A DNA stretch of 50,954 nt from Thermoplasmata archaeon. GTDB taxonomy: Archaea; Thermoplasmatota; Thermoplasmata; Sysuiplasmatales; Sysuiplasmataceae. Made by a program: the position numbers and the translations under genes. The notes beneath the pieces are model-generated. The model had not been told where the DNA came from, did no database searches, and saw only the letters and a program-made list of their open reading frames with translations. Positions 16,275-24,314 of this stretch are shown piece by piece (position 1 is the stretch's first letter; every line of letters begins with the position of its first letter). The stretch lies in assembly GCA_021811925.1 (NCBI GenBank), contig JAKAPY010000001.1, positions 1-50,954 of the forward strand. The letters run 5' to 3'.

Positions 16275-17222
16275 TCATTCCCATTCTATTGTTGCCGGCG
16301 GCTTGTTAGTTATGTCGTAAACAACTCTTGTCACCGAGGCTCCAAGCCTGTTTGTAATCCTGGTCGAGATGTTCTCCAGCAATTCGTGCGGCAGCACTGA
16401 GAATCTGGCAGTCATTGCGTCTTTCGATGCAACCGCCCTTACCACTATAGTTCTGCCATATGCCCTGACATCGCCCTGAACACCGACGCTCCTGACAGGA
16501 ATGAGCGCAGCAAAGTACTGCCAGGGCAGTGAGCTGATAAGCTTCTCCTCAAAGGCCTTCTCTATTTCCTCCTCAACAATGGCGCAGGCCTCCCTTTCTA
16601 TCTCCACGTCTCCTCTTGTGAGTTTCCCGAGAACACGGACTGCCAGACCAGGTCCAGGGAATGGCTGGCGCTCTGAGACGCTTATGCCGAGGTGCCTGGC
16701 AACCGCCCTTACCTCATCCTTGTACAAATCCCTGAGCGGTTCAACGAGCTTGAGCTTCATATCTGACGGGAGTCCGGCGACATTGTGGTGGGACTTTATC
16801 CTGTCCCTTAGCGCTCCGCCGCTTTCTATCCAGTCCGGTGCTATAGTCCCCTGCACCAGGTACTCGGCGCCGGTAGCTTCAGCTTCCTTTTCGAATACCT
16901 CGATGAATTTCCTTCCGATTATCGTCCTTTTCTGTTCCGCATCCTCCACTCCCTCAAGCGCCTCGAAGAAGATATCGGATGCGTTTACGATCTTGAAATT
17001 CAGATTCAGGCCGGAGAACATTGCATTCAGTTTTTCTGTCTCCCCCTTTCTCATGAAGCCCGTGTCAACATACACGGCAAGCAGCCTGCTTCCGATAGCC
17101 CTGCTGACTATCACCGCCGCAGTGGTGCTGTCCACTCCTCCGGAAAGTGCCACAATTGCCCTTCCAGTGACCCTGGATGAGGCATCGCTCACCTGTTCTT
17201 CAACGAACTTTTGAACGTCCAT
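16275..17222 (-). CDS. guaAB: GMP synthase subunit B (ATP pyrophosphatase)
   Basis: Adenylates XMP and, with ammonia from the glutaminase subunit, makes GMP. The 315-residue protein has the PP-loop motif LSGGVDSTTAAV at about residues 27-38 and VYVDTGFMRKGE near 51-62. The GMP synthetase C-terminal dimerisation domain includes RQPFPGPGLAVRVLG and ends RVVYDITNKPPATIEWE. The archaeal two-subunit arrangement applies: the glutaminase subunit is encoded separately at 22492-23100. Its start is 69 bp downstream of the small membrane protein gene on the same strand, so they may be co-transcribed. Confidence 0.93.
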   Translation of the reverse strand: MDVQKFVEEQVSDASSRVTGRAIVALSGGVDSTTAAVIVSRAIGSRLLAVYVDTGFMRKGETEKLNAMFSGLNLNFKIVNASDIFFEALEGVEDAEQKRTIIGRKFIEVFEKEAEATGAEYLVQGTIAPDWIESGGALRDRIKSHHNVAGLPSDMKLKLVEPLRDLYKDEVRAVARHLGISVSERQPFPGPGLAVRVLGKLTRGDVEIEREACAIVEEEIEKAFEEKLISSLPWQYFAALIPVRSVGVQGDVRAYGRTIVVRAVASKDAMTARFSVLPHELLENISTRITNRLGASVTRVVYDITNKPPATIEWE

Positions 17223-17291
17223 CTGCTGCCTCTCGCAATTGACATCATCGGTAGGAATGACTAAAACCTGTCGATGAACGGTGACGGCGCT

Positions 17292-17636
17292 TCAGGTCTT
17301 CATTATCGCCAGGAGGAACACAAGAACAGCTATGACGGCGCCTATGATTGCCGCAACTATGCTCAGGAACGCACCCCATATGACATCGGCGAGTCCTGGT
17401 GTAGTGTAGCTGTAGTAATTGGCGATGAATAGCCATGCAACTGCCACGATTATGCCGACGACAAGCAGCACTGCGCCCACGGCCCTGCTTTTGCCTGTAC
17501 CAAAGTAGGATGTGAATGCGCCGGCGAGTATCATGAAAATACTGAATGTGAGGAGTAGAATTGTTACGAAGTTGCCCGCATTTTCAGTCGGTATTGCATT
17601 TCCCTGAGCGAGAAGTAGTATCCCTTGTAGCATCAT
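17292..17636 (-). CDS. Small membrane protein of unknown function, three to four helices
   Basis: A 114-residue, very hydrophobic protein with helices at about residues 21-44 (NFVTILLLTFSIFMILAGAF), 51-70 (RAVGAVLLVVGIIVAVAWLF) and 84-111 (VIWGAFLSIVAAIIGAVIAV). The polar N-terminus is short and only a Lys-Thr follows the last helix. No family was recognised. The start is one of two adjacent ATG codons (17636 or 17633) after a GGAAAG site. It lies 31 bp after the RAM-domain gene and upstream of guaAB, all on one strand. Confidence 0.6.
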   Translation of the reverse strand: MMLQGILLLAQGNAIPTENAGNFVTILLLTFSIFMILAGAFTSYFGTGKSRAVGAVLLVVGIIVAVAWLFIANYYSYTTPGLADVIWGAFLSIVAAIIGAVIAVLVFLLAIMKT

Positions 17637-17667
17637 TTACTTTCCAACCCTGAAATTCCCTCGATAC

Positions 17668-17901
17668 TTAAAACTTTATCCCGGTCAGAGTCTTTGTGTC
17701 GATCACGCCTGGAATGGCCCTTACCTTGTCGACAACAACCTGGCCGAGAAGGTTGAAATCCTCAGCTTCAATCTTGGCTATGAGATCATACTCGCCAAAG
17801 AGGGGATGAAGTTCAACAATTTCCTTGACCTTCAAGAGCTCGTTGTAAACCTCATGCTCCTTCGCAGGCGCCGTACTTATCAGGACGAATCCTACAGCCA
17901 T
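17668..17901 (-). CDS. Stand-alone RAM domain (Lrp/AsnC ligand-binding domain without HTH)
   Basis: A 77-residue protein that is entirely one RAM (regulation of amino-acid metabolism) domain. It reads MAVGFVLISTAPAKEHEVYN, then the pocket-lining GEYDLIAKIEAEDFNLLGQ and the closing strand AIPGVIDTKTLTGIKF. Lrp/AsnC regulators fuse this to a DNA-binding domain, which is absent here. Stand-alone versions are common in archaea and form amino-acid-responsive oligomers. ATG 17901 is chosen over the TTG one codon earlier. The AT-rich box at 17939-17948, shared with the opposite strand, would give a leader of about 19 nt. Confidence 0.82.
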   Translation of the reverse strand: MAVGFVLISTAPAKEHEVYNELLKVKEIVELHPLFGEYDLIAKIEAEDFNLLGQVVVDKVRAIPGVIDTKTLTGIKF

Positions 17902-17938
17902 CAACTTCGCCTATCCCTATGTAACTGCCGTTATGTTC

Positions 17939-17948
17939 TTAATTATAT
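17939..17948. promoter_or_regulatory. Shared bidirectional TATA element
   Basis: TTAATTATAT is AT-rich enough to act as a TATA box in both directions. Leftward it would serve the RAM-domain gene, with its start about 42 nt away. Rightward, the predicted transcription start falls at about 17970, 3-5 nt before a small open frame at 17974 that precedes the methyltransferase. Confidence 0.45.
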
Positions 17949-17973
17949 CGTTGATAATCAATTCAGACGTCAA

Positions 17974-18072
17974 ATGCATGCGCAAATGTCTGTACATGGC
18001 CGGGCGATGTCCAATGGTCCTGAACAGGCCGATGGAATGGATCGGTCAGCAGTCGCGACAACTGAAAGGTGA
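17974..18072 (+). CDS. Possible 32-residue leader ORF upstream of the methyltransferase
   Basis: The frame starts ATG CAT GCG CAA ATG and encodes 32 residues (MHAQMSVHGRAMSNGPEQAD onward). Its start lies within a few bases of the transcription start predicted from the TATA box at 17939-17948. Its TGA (18070-18072) lies inside the ribosome site AAGGTGA (18066-18072) of the methyltransferase that starts at 18081, so translating ribosomes would end exactly where the next gene initiates. This looks like a coupling or attenuating leader. The peptide itself has no recognised similarity and the call rests on position only. Confidence 0.35.
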   Translation: MHAQMSVHGRAMSNGPEQADGMDRSAVATTER

Positions 18073-18080
18073 ACAATAAT

Positions 18081-19595
18081 ATGACTCGTCTCGGCATCAA
18101 TGCCTCCGAAAGCGGCCGTGCTGAAGCCGTAACAGTACATGATTACCCTTTCAATTCCGTCCCGCTTCTTGAAAAAGGCTCTGAATTCAACGGAACAGTG
18201 GGCCCGGAAAACATGCTGATATGGGGTGAAAACCTTGCTGCTATGCGCGCCCTCCCGGACAGTTGCATTCAGCTCATTTACGCCGACCCTCCATTCTTCA
18301 CAAACAGGGAGTTCAGCCATCTCTATGGCGACAGCAGGGAGTCGATTTTCAGCGATGTCTGGTACGATGGTCTGGAGGGTTATATGTCATGGCTCAGGCC
18401 CAGGCTGGTGGAGATGAGACGCCTGCTGAAGGAAAGCGGAACGGTATATCTGCATCTTGACTGGCACGCATCACATTATGTCAAGGTCATGATGGATGGT
18501 ATTTTCGGGTATGGCAACTTTCTCAATGAGGTGATATGGCATTACCGCGATCCGGCGGGGACTGTCAGGGACAGATTCAAGAAGAAGCATGACACAATAC
18601 TGATTTACGCTAAGAGGGCGGGCAAGCACATTTTCAATCTCGACCAGGTGAGGATGAACTACAGCAAGGGCACAGTCGACCAGGGCAGGAAAGGAGTGAT
18701 TTCTTTCGGCAGACCGACAAAACTGCACAGCATGGGAAAGGTTCCGGAAGACGTCTGGGAAATACCGATCATAAACAGCCAGGCCAGGGAACGCGTCGGA
18801 TATCCCACACAGAAACCGCTGAGGCTCCTGCAGACCGTAGTCAAGGCATCCTCATCCGAAGGTGAAATGGTTGCAGACTTCTTCTGCGGGAGCGGCACGT
18901 CCGCCGTAGCTGCGTCGTCTCTCGGAAGAAACTGGATCGCTGTTGACAGCAACGAAGTCGCAATCAGGACAACAATGGGCAGGCTCTCCTCCATGTACGC
19001 CGATGGATGGGAGGATAACACGAGGCTGCTGAGTGTCGGCATTGCGGCAGGCGATGCCCTTTCTTCGAAGAGGAGCGGTTTTCCAGGCCTGGCGCTCAGG
19101 GCTCTTGGCATTGAGAAAGGCAATGCACCCGGGAAATCGCATTCCGGCAACTACAGGGAGTCAGTCCTGTCCATTCCGTCCCGGTCGGCTGACGGGCACA
19201 CCTCGAAGTCAGGGCTCGCATTCAATTCAGATGGATCGAGTTATTTCATACCGGCAGAGGGTGCAAAGTCCCCGTTCTTCAGCCAAAGCAGGGGTGGACG
19301 ATGCACCAGGTTTGCTATGCCTCCCGCCGCCTCCGTTGCGGTTGAGCGCTCCGGGAAAGGACACTCGATCACCCTTTCGGCGTTTTCTTCCGGAAGCGGC
19401 ATTCTGTCGGCTGCAAGTATTGAGATCACATGCGTTCACGGTTCGGACATAAAATCAGAGTCGGGTGTTTTCGAACAGTTACGCGGTGGCGCCGTTTCAT
19501 TCCACACTTTGATGAAGGGCAAATGCCTCATAACAGCAACAGTCAATGACACTGCAGGCGGCCAGTGCACCGTCACAAGGAACGTGGCCCTTTGA
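18081..19595 (+). CDS. DNA methyltransferase (beta-class N4-cytosine/N6-adenine type) with extra C-terminal region
   Basis: Transfers a methyl group from S-adenosylmethionine to an exocyclic amino group in DNA. Motif IV DPPF is at residues 69-72 and precedes the target-recognition region. YPTQKP (241-246) and the AdoMet motif I DFFCGSGTSA (266-275) follow; this order defines the beta class. ATG 18081 is chosen because AAGGTGA sits 8 nt upstream. The catalytic domain ends near residue 316. About 190 further residues follow: Ser/Gly-rich, then a beta-rich segment (SITLSAFSSGSG to VNDTAGGQCTVTRNVAL) resembling an Ig-like or PKD-like sandwich, which is odd for this family. No restriction endonuclease is adjacent, so it appears to be an orphan enzyme. 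Confidence 0.82.
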   Translation: MTRLGINASESGRAEAVTVHDYPFNSVPLLEKGSEFNGTVGPENMLIWGENLAAMRALPDSCIQLIYADPPFFTNREFSHLYGDSRESIFSDVWYDGLEGYMSWLRPRLVEMRRLLKESGTVYLHLDWHASHYVKVMMDGIFGYGNFLNEVIWHYRDPAGTVRDRFKKKHDTILIYAKRAGKHIFNLDQVRMNYSKGTVDQGRKGVISFGRPTKLHSMGKVPEDVWEIPIINSQARERVGYPTQKPLRLLQTVVKASSSEGEMVADFFCGSGTSAVAASSLGRNWIAVDSNEVAIRTTMGRLSSMYADGWEDNTRLLSVGIAAGDALSSKRSGFPGLALRALGIEKGNAPGKSHSGNYRESVLSIPSRSADGHTSKSGLAFNSDGSSYFIPAEGAKSPFFSQSRGGRCTRFAMPPAASVAVERSGKGHSITLSAFSSGSGILSAASIEITCVHGSDIKSESGVFEQLRGGAVSFHTLMKGKCLITATVNDTAGGQCTVTRNVAL

Positions 19596-19667
19596 CTTCA
19601 AAGGCCTGTCAGAGCTCTAAACTGCCTATGTGCATATGAGCTGAAGGGAAAGGCGGCCAGTCAACAT

Positions 19668-20615
19668 TCAACGTGATGGGCCATAATTTTCCTTCCACCT
19701 TTTCTCGAGCTGCCTGTAGCCTGCAAGCGACCCGACTCCCCCCTTTCCTTCTATCGCTATGGATGCCATCGCGTTGCCAAATTCAACACACTTCACAATG
19801 TTGTATCCCTTTTCCATGGCTGCATAGTAACCGGCCCTGAACGCATCTCCTGCTCCAATCGTGTCGACATAGTTCTTTACCCTGCACGCCGGCACCCTTG
19901 TTACACCATCCTCCTGAAAAATGGCCGTGCCCCTGGATCCTTCTGTCTTGATCACGGTGCCGCAGCGTTTAGCCAATTGCTGCTCGCTGACTGTGCCGGT
20001 CAGCTTGAGTGCCATCTTCATTTCTATCTCGTTTGTGAAGAAAATGTTTGCACCATCGAGCAGCTTCCTGAACTTCACTGCATTGTACCTGTAGTTTATT
20101 TCCTGCCCCGGATCGAACGAGTAGCTTCTTTTGCCCACAGCCCTTATGTATCTGTCAGGGTCGCCGGTCGCAATGTGAATGACCGAGCCCTCGCTTATTG
20201 AATCCTCCCACAGTGGAAGATCCCTGGTGCTCGCCATGGCCCCCTGCTCTATAATGTAGGTCTGTTCGCCATCCGGTGTATCAAATATATGGCACCTTGG
20301 CGTCCTCTCGCCCTCAACCATGATGACATCGTGACAGTCCACCCCAGATTCAATGAGCAGTTTCCTGAAGCCGGCATTGAAATCACTTCCAACGTAGCAT
20401 CCAATCGCAGTCTTCAGGCCAAGCGCGGAGGCGTGAAGCGCAATGTTTCCCGCCGTGCCGCCGAAAAGCTCCCTCACATTGCCCGTATTGATGGACTGCC
20501 CTCTGACTGGAAATTTGCTCAGTTCATACACAACATCCACATTGATGTGCCCGAGAACCACAAGGAAATTGCCCTTCCTGCGTCTTGAAGTGAGCCTCTT
20601 CCAGGCTGCTTTCAT
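19668..20615 (-). CDS. PfkB-family nucleoside kinase, probably adenosine-type
   Basis: A 315-residue ribokinase-family enzyme. It has VVLGHINVDVVYEL near residues 19-32, FGGTAGNIALHASALG (51-66) and the catalytic DTIGAGDAFRAGYY (251-264) with Asp257 as base. A basic tail of about 15 residues precedes the fold. It resembles archaeal nucleoside kinases, and its ATG overlaps the stop of S-adenosylhomocysteinase (ATGA at 20612-20615). I therefore infer that it phosphorylates the adenosine released by that hydrolase and so pulls the reversible reaction forward. Substrate identity is inference from context. Confidence 0.78.
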   Translation of the reverse strand: MKAAWKRLTSRRRKGNFLVVLGHINVDVVYELSKFPVRGQSINTGNVRELFGGTAGNIALHASALGLKTAIGCYVGSDFNAGFRKLLIESGVDCHDVIMVEGERTPRCHIFDTPDGEQTYIIEQGAMASTRDLPLWEDSISEGSVIHIATGDPDRYIRAVGKRSYSFDPGQEINYRYNAVKFRKLLDGANIFFTNEIEMKMALKLTGTVSEQQLAKRCGTVIKTEGSRGTAIFQEDGVTRVPACRVKNYVDTIGAGDAFRAGYYAAMEKGYNIVKCVEFGNAMASIAIEGKGGVGSLAGYRQLEKRWKENYGPSR

Positions 20616-21850
20616 GTGCCTTCATTCCATGAAGCAAGGTAATTTTTCTGCTTCTCCGTGAGCTTGTCTATCTTCACACCGAGTGTCTTCAGCTTCATCG
20701 TTGCTATCTCTGTATCAAGCTTCCTGGGTAGGATATGCACTCCCGGCTTCAGCTTCGTCCGCTCGATAGCGAGGTATTCGGCGGCGAGCGCCTGCATTGT
20801 GAAGCTCATGTCCATGATCTCAGCTGGATGCCCCTGCCCTGCGGCCAGATTCACAAGCCTCCCGTCTGCAAGTATGTAGATGCGCTTCCCGTTTTCAAAA
20901 TTGAACTCTTCGACGTATTCCCTGACTGTGTTCACCTTTGCCTTTGAACGCATCGTTTCAACGTCAATCTCAAGATTGAAGTGCCCCGCATTTGCCATCA
21001 CACACCCGTCCTTAGCCTTCAGTGCGGTCTCGTACGTCACTATGTCCCTGTCCCCTGTGGCGGTCAGGACGAAATCAGCATTGGCAATTACATCGGCCAT
21101 TTTTCCCACCGTGAAACCGTCCATTATGGCCTCTATCGCCTTTATCGGGTCCACCTCTGTAACTGTTACTACGCCACCCATTCCGCGTGCCTTGTTGGCT
21201 ATCCCGCGGCCGCACCATCCGTATCCCGCGACCACAATGCTCTTTCCTGCAAGCAGCAGGTTGGTGGCGGCCATTATGCCGTCAAGCGCCGACTGTCCGG
21301 TGCCGTATCTGTTGTCGAAGAGATATTTCATGTATGAGTCATTGACAGCAACCACAGGAAAACGGAGCTTCCCGTCGGCTTCCATCGACCTCAGCCTGAT
21401 AACGCCTGTTGTAGTTTCCTCGTTCCCTCCTATTACATGCGCTATGAGATCCTGCCTTTCAAGATGGAGCAGTGTTATGAGGTCGGCGCCGTCATCTATG
21501 ACCATGTCTGGGCCCATCTCAAGTACGCTGCCCAGGTTCCTGTAGTATTCCTCCGAAGTCTCTCCCTTCCTGGCAAAGGTGGGGAGGCCGTAGACTGAGT
21601 TGAGGGCCTCGCTCACTGAATCATCGGTCGACAGTGGATTGCAGCTCGCAAGCCTCACCTGGGCCCCTGCATCCCTCAGCGCAAGTGCGAGGCAGGCGGT
21701 CTTCGCCTCCACATGCAGGGCCATGCCTATCTTCAGGCCCTTCAGCTTTCCTCTTTTCTTTATCTCTTCCGCAGCTATACCCAGGACCTTCATGTGGACC
21801 CTTGCCCACTCGATCCTCTTCCTTCCCTTCTCGGCCAATTCCTTGTTCAT
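20612..21850 (-). CDS. ahcY: Adenosylhomocysteinase (S-adenosyl-L-homocysteine hydrolase)
   Basis: Hydrolyses S-adenosylhomocysteine to homocysteine and adenosine with tightly bound NAD, relieving product inhibition of methyltransferases. The 412-residue protein shows HVEAKTACLALALRDAGAQV and ASCNPLSTDDSV at the substrate side, and NRYGTGQSALDGI. The NAD-binding loop is VVAGYGWCGRGIA, and MANAGHFNLEID and AAGQGHPAEIMDMSF follow near the C-terminus. Some methanogens use an S-inosylhomocysteine variant; the coupled nucleoside kinase downstream favours the adenosine reaction here. The start is ATG 21850. A TTTATTTAC element about 55 nt upstream may be its promoter. Confidence 0.95.
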   Translation of the reverse strand: MNKELAEKGRKRIEWARVHMKVLGIAAEEIKKRGKLKGLKIGMALHVEAKTACLALALRDAGAQVRLASCNPLSTDDSVSEALNSVYGLPTFARKGETSEEYYRNLGSVLEMGPDMVIDDGADLITLLHLERQDLIAHVIGGNEETTTGVIRLRSMEADGKLRFPVVAVNDSYMKYLFDNRYGTGQSALDGIMAATNLLLAGKSIVVAGYGWCGRGIANKARGMGGVVTVTEVDPIKAIEAIMDGFTVGKMADVIANADFVLTATGDRDIVTYETALKAKDGCVMANAGHFNLEIDVETMRSKAKVNTVREYVEEFNFENGKRIYILADGRLVNLAAGQGHPAEIMDMSFTMQALAAEYLAIERTKLKPGVHILPRKLDTEIATMKLKTLGVKIDKLTEKQKNYLASWNEGT

Positions 21851-21991
21851 GAGAAACGCCCTACCGCACGGTTGCCTACTGTGTTCTTCAACGCCCTGCT
21901 GTAAATAAAATCATGCCTGCAGTCGCATGGCAGCAGGTGGGCGGTGTGAAGGTGCAGCCCTGATTCCATTATTCTGTGATGGTCGCGCCCT

Positions 21992-22336
21992 TCAGGAAAT
22001 TTTCTGGAAAATCTCCGTGATCTCTCTCTCAAGTATGGAGGTGAACTCCTTCGTCACGTCTTCCTTGAGATCGCCCGGAATAAGTTCTATGCCAACCCTG
22101 GCTGCTATCTTCCCAAGGCGCATGAGGGCATATGTCTCCTTTATTCTGGCCTCGAAGAGGTCCTCCACCGCAATCCTGATCTGTTCCTTCAGTTTCGGGT
22201 CCCTGTCTATCCTGGAATAGACCTTCCTCTTGATCTCATCTTTCACTATGTCCTGCATCGCCTGAATGAAAAGGCCCTCGGTGTCAATCAGCCTGCCTGA
22301 TTCCCTGGTGAGTTTTGAAATGATATCGTCGGGCAA
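21992..22336 (-). CDS. Helical charged protein of unknown function, 114 aa
   Basis: I do not recognise the family. The sequence is almost wholly alpha-helical in character and strongly charged (for example RKVYSRIDRDPKLKEQIRIA and EDVTKEFTSILEREITEIF), with no membrane segment. The start is read as TTG 22336, giving MPDDIISKLTRESGRLIDTE. It is divergent from guaAA and lies 141 bp upstream of ahcY on the same strand, so it could share a transcript with ahcY. Its regular, low-Cys composition supports a real gene. Confidence 0.6.
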   Translation of the reverse strand: MPDDIISKLTRESGRLIDTEGLFIQAMQDIVKDEIKRKVYSRIDRDPKLKEQIRIAVEDLFEARIKETYALMRLGKIAARVGIELIPGDLKEDVTKEFTSILEREITEIFQKIS

Positions 22337-22491
22337 TTTACCACTACCGCAGCTAATTGGTCTACGATGTACTTCAGCCTTATCTTTTCTCCTCCGGAAA
22401 ACAGGTGTTCGGTACCTCTGGCCGGACAGGCGGAGGCATTCAAACCCCGGGGGTAAGTTTAATTAACGGAGTGTGGAATGCAAAAACATAC

Positions 22492-23100
22492 ATGGGCGAA
22501 GAGGATTTCTCGGACCTGAAAATCTACGTAATCGACAACGGGGGCCAGTGGACACACCGCGAATATCGCGTCATTAGGGACCTCGGTGCCATCGTGCGCA
22601 TTGTTCCGAATACAATCCCTGTAAACGAGATATCCGACGCGGACGGGCTGGTGCTCAGCGGCGGTTCACCGAGCGTGGGCCTCGAACCTGAAAAAATGGG
22701 CATTTCGTCTCAGTACCTTGACAAGATTGACAGGCCCGTCCTCGGAATCTGTGTCGGCCACCATTTCATCGCATATCACTTCGGCGGCACCACGGGCCGC
22801 GGCAGCAGTTCCGAATTCGGCAAGGCGGTTCTAAGTGTCTCGTCACCAGAAGGGATATTGAGCGGTCTGCCGGGAAAGTTCAGGGTGTGGGAGTCCCACC
22901 AGGACGAGGTTAGGCATGTCCCTCCGGGCTTCAAAGTCCTCGCTAGCACCGCCGACTGTTCCGTTGAGGCGATGATGTCGGAGAGCAGGCCGATCTTCAG
23001 CCTTCAGTTTCATCCAGAAGTGGACGAGACGGAACACGGTGTTGAAATCTTCAGGAATTTCCTACGGAAGGTGGCGGAATGGAAATCAAGAAGGAAGTAG
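22492..23100 (+). CDS. guaAA: GMP synthase subunit A (glutamine amidotransferase)
   Basis: Releases ammonia from glutamine for GMP synthesis by the subunit encoded at 16275-17222. It is a class I glutaminase of 202 residues, with the nucleophile Cys87 in GICVGHHFIA (the usual GxCxGHQ has His in place of Gln) and His174/Glu176 in QFHPEVDETEHG. The oxyanion loop is VLSGGSPSVG. ATG 22492 is chosen: it follows the AT-rich GTTTAATTAAC (centred 29 nt upstream), and the longer frame adds unconserved residues. The next small gene starts 22 nt before its stop. Confidence 0.93.
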   Translation: MGEEDFSDLKIYVIDNGGQWTHREYRVIRDLGAIVRIVPNTIPVNEISDADGLVLSGGSPSVGLEPEKMGISSQYLDKIDRPVLGICVGHHFIAYHFGGTTGRGSSSEFGKAVLSVSSPEGILSGLPGKFRVWESHQDEVRHVPPGFKVLASTADCSVEAMMSESRPIFSLQFHPEVDETEHGVEIFRNFLRKVAEWKSRRK

Positions 23101-23324
23101 CTGCCGCAATCGAGGCTACACTGAACAACAGAAGAAAGGACGAGACATTCGAAAGGGCCCTTGGCAAGTCAATAAGGAAGAGGCGCCTTTCCTTTTCCGA
23201 TTACGTCGCCGCAATAAGCGAAATAAGAGAAAGGGCAAAGCGTGGCGGTGTATCCCTGGAGGAGGCAGCCGGCGAGATTGTTTCAGAGGAAGCCGGCAAG
23301 CAGGGCAATGACAAGAAGGACTAG
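23079..23324 (+). CDS. Small charged protein of unknown function, 81 aa
   Basis: It starts at ATG 23079 inside the last codons of guaAA, with GGAAGGTGG 4 nt upstream, so it is translated from the same message. The protein is helical and highly charged (EIKKEVAAAIEATLNNRRKD onward), with no membrane segment and no recognised domain. Its end overlaps the convergent DUF131 gene by 42 bp. Good ribosome site and position argue for a real gene. Confidence 0.55.
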   Translation: MEIKKEVAAAIEATLNNRRKDETFERALGKSIRKRRLSFSDYVAAISEIRERAKRGGVSLEEAAGEIVSEEAGKQGNDKKD

Positions 23325-23699
23325 AATCACGACTGCAAGTATCATCATGTATCCTGCAATCTTCCTGTCGCTTCCGAAGATTATGGGTATGGGCCCTATG
23401 AAAATGACACCCCCGACCCCTTTTCTCACCGCTGTCGCCGCTTCTCGCCTGTCTCCGGAGTAGGTGCTTTCCGGGCCGGCATGCTCTTCGGCGGTCCTGC
23501 CGAATGAAACTGCAAAAAGAATGAATGCGGCGAAGATGAGAAGCGCGGCAATGCCTGCAGCCAGGCCGCTCCCGTATACCACGGGTATGAAAAGGAGCAG
23601 GCCGAAATGAAGCTCGCCAAGGCCGACTCCGACCACAATGACCGCAGCAGCTGCCACAAGCATTGAAACGGCACCATACCAGTATGCGCTCCGCTTCAT
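23283..23699 (-). CDS. DUF131 (TIGR00304-type) archaeal membrane protein
   Basis: A 138-residue integral membrane protein with helices near residues 7-27, 29-64 (probably two) and 116-138. The hallmark GGVIFIGPIPIIFGSDRK (about 95-112) identifies the archaeal DUF131/TIGR00304 family, whose function is not known. Its ATG overlaps the TGA of a possible 28-codon frame upstream (ATGA), and the operon begins with the riboflavin reductase and Mut7-C genes. Confidence 0.8.
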   Translation of the reverse strand: MKRSAYWYGAVSMLVAAAAVIVVGVGLGELHFGLLLFIPVVYGSGLAAGIAALLIFAAFILFAVSFGRTAEEHAGPESTYSGDRREAATAVRKGVGGVIFIGPIPIIFGSDRKIAGYMMILAVVILVLLVIALLAGFL

Positions 23700-23782
23700 G
23701 GCTTCAGACCACTCCCTTCCACGGTTATGAATGTGCCTGTTTCATTCGGCGCAAATGGACTGAATGTTTCCACATTCTTCAC
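23696..23782 (-). CDS. Possible 28-residue protein between Mut7-C and DUF131 genes
   Basis: From GTG 23782 the frame encodes 28 residues beginning MKNVETFSPFAPNETGTFIT. It has AAGGTGG about 6 nt before the GTG, and its stop overlaps the DUF131 start as ATGA. This fills an otherwise empty 100-bp gap with ribosome site and coupling in place. No family was recognised, and a very short frame can occur by chance. Confidence 0.35.
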   Translation of the reverse strand: MKNVETFSPFAPNETGTFITVEGSGLKP

Positions 23783-23801
23783 CCAGTGCCACCTTTCTCC
23801 C

Positions 23802-24314
23802 TCAATCTGCAAGCGCTTTTTCCACGACCTCTCTGATCCTGTTCCAGTGCGACCCCTTCCAGTATACCCGGCCGCAGGATGAACACATGTAGAAACTTTC
23901 GTTCCTCTCCAGCACACCGTCCGGGACAATCGGACCCACTTCTTCCCTTTTCTTTATGCGAAGTGTTCCATTGCACCGGCTGCAGCGCATCCTTTCTTCC
24001 TCGAACCTGAGGTTGAACCTGTGGACCACCAGCTTCAGCTGCTCCACGGGCCTGATGTCATCGACATAGTATGCGCTTATCCCCCTCCTTTTGACAAGCT
24101 GCTTGTCGCGTGTCAATACAATCCTTTCCTCCGATTCGGCGATCCTTGCGATGTCGCTGTCATCACCCGATTTCACATACAGTGTGTCGCAGCCGAATAT
24201 CCTGAGCCATCCGGCAAGCCTGCCTAGCATGTTGTCCGCTACGAACGCCGTTTCCCCTTCTGCCCTCTCACCAAGCCTTCCGGTCACTTCCGTGCCGTTT
24301 CTTCCTTCTCTCAA
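23802..24314 (-). CDS. Mut7-C RNase-domain protein with zinc ribbon
   Basis: A 170-residue protein of the Mut7-C (DUF82) family, a PIN-like fold predicted to act as a ribonuclease. The acidic N-terminal site appears in FVADNMLGRLAGWLRIFGCD (Asp27), with further acidic residues at Asp51-Asp52 and Asp70 in VLTRDKQL. A C-terminal zinc ribbon uses Cys111/Cys114 and Cys144/Cys147. The start is a TTG at 24314 that overlaps the preceding TGA. It is supported by AGGAGAT four nt upstream, the best ribosome site in this operon. The target RNA is unknown. Confidence 0.85.
   Translation of the reverse strand: MREGRNGTEVTGRLGERAEGETAFVADNMLGRLAGWLRIFGCDTLYVKSGDDSDIARIAESEERIVLTRDKQLVKRRGISAYYVDDIRPVEQLKLVVHRFNLRFEEERMRCSRCNGTLRIKKREEVGPIVPDGVLERNESFYMCSSCGRVYWKGSHWNRIREVVEKALAD

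Noticed and set aside
18081..19595. A restriction-modification system
   Set aside because: Only the methyltransferase is present; neighbours are a RAM-domain gene and a nucleoside kinase, with no endonuclease or specificity subunit.
20880..21545. Plus-strand open frame of 221 codons
   Set aside because: It lies entirely antisense to ahcY, whose motifs are unambiguous.
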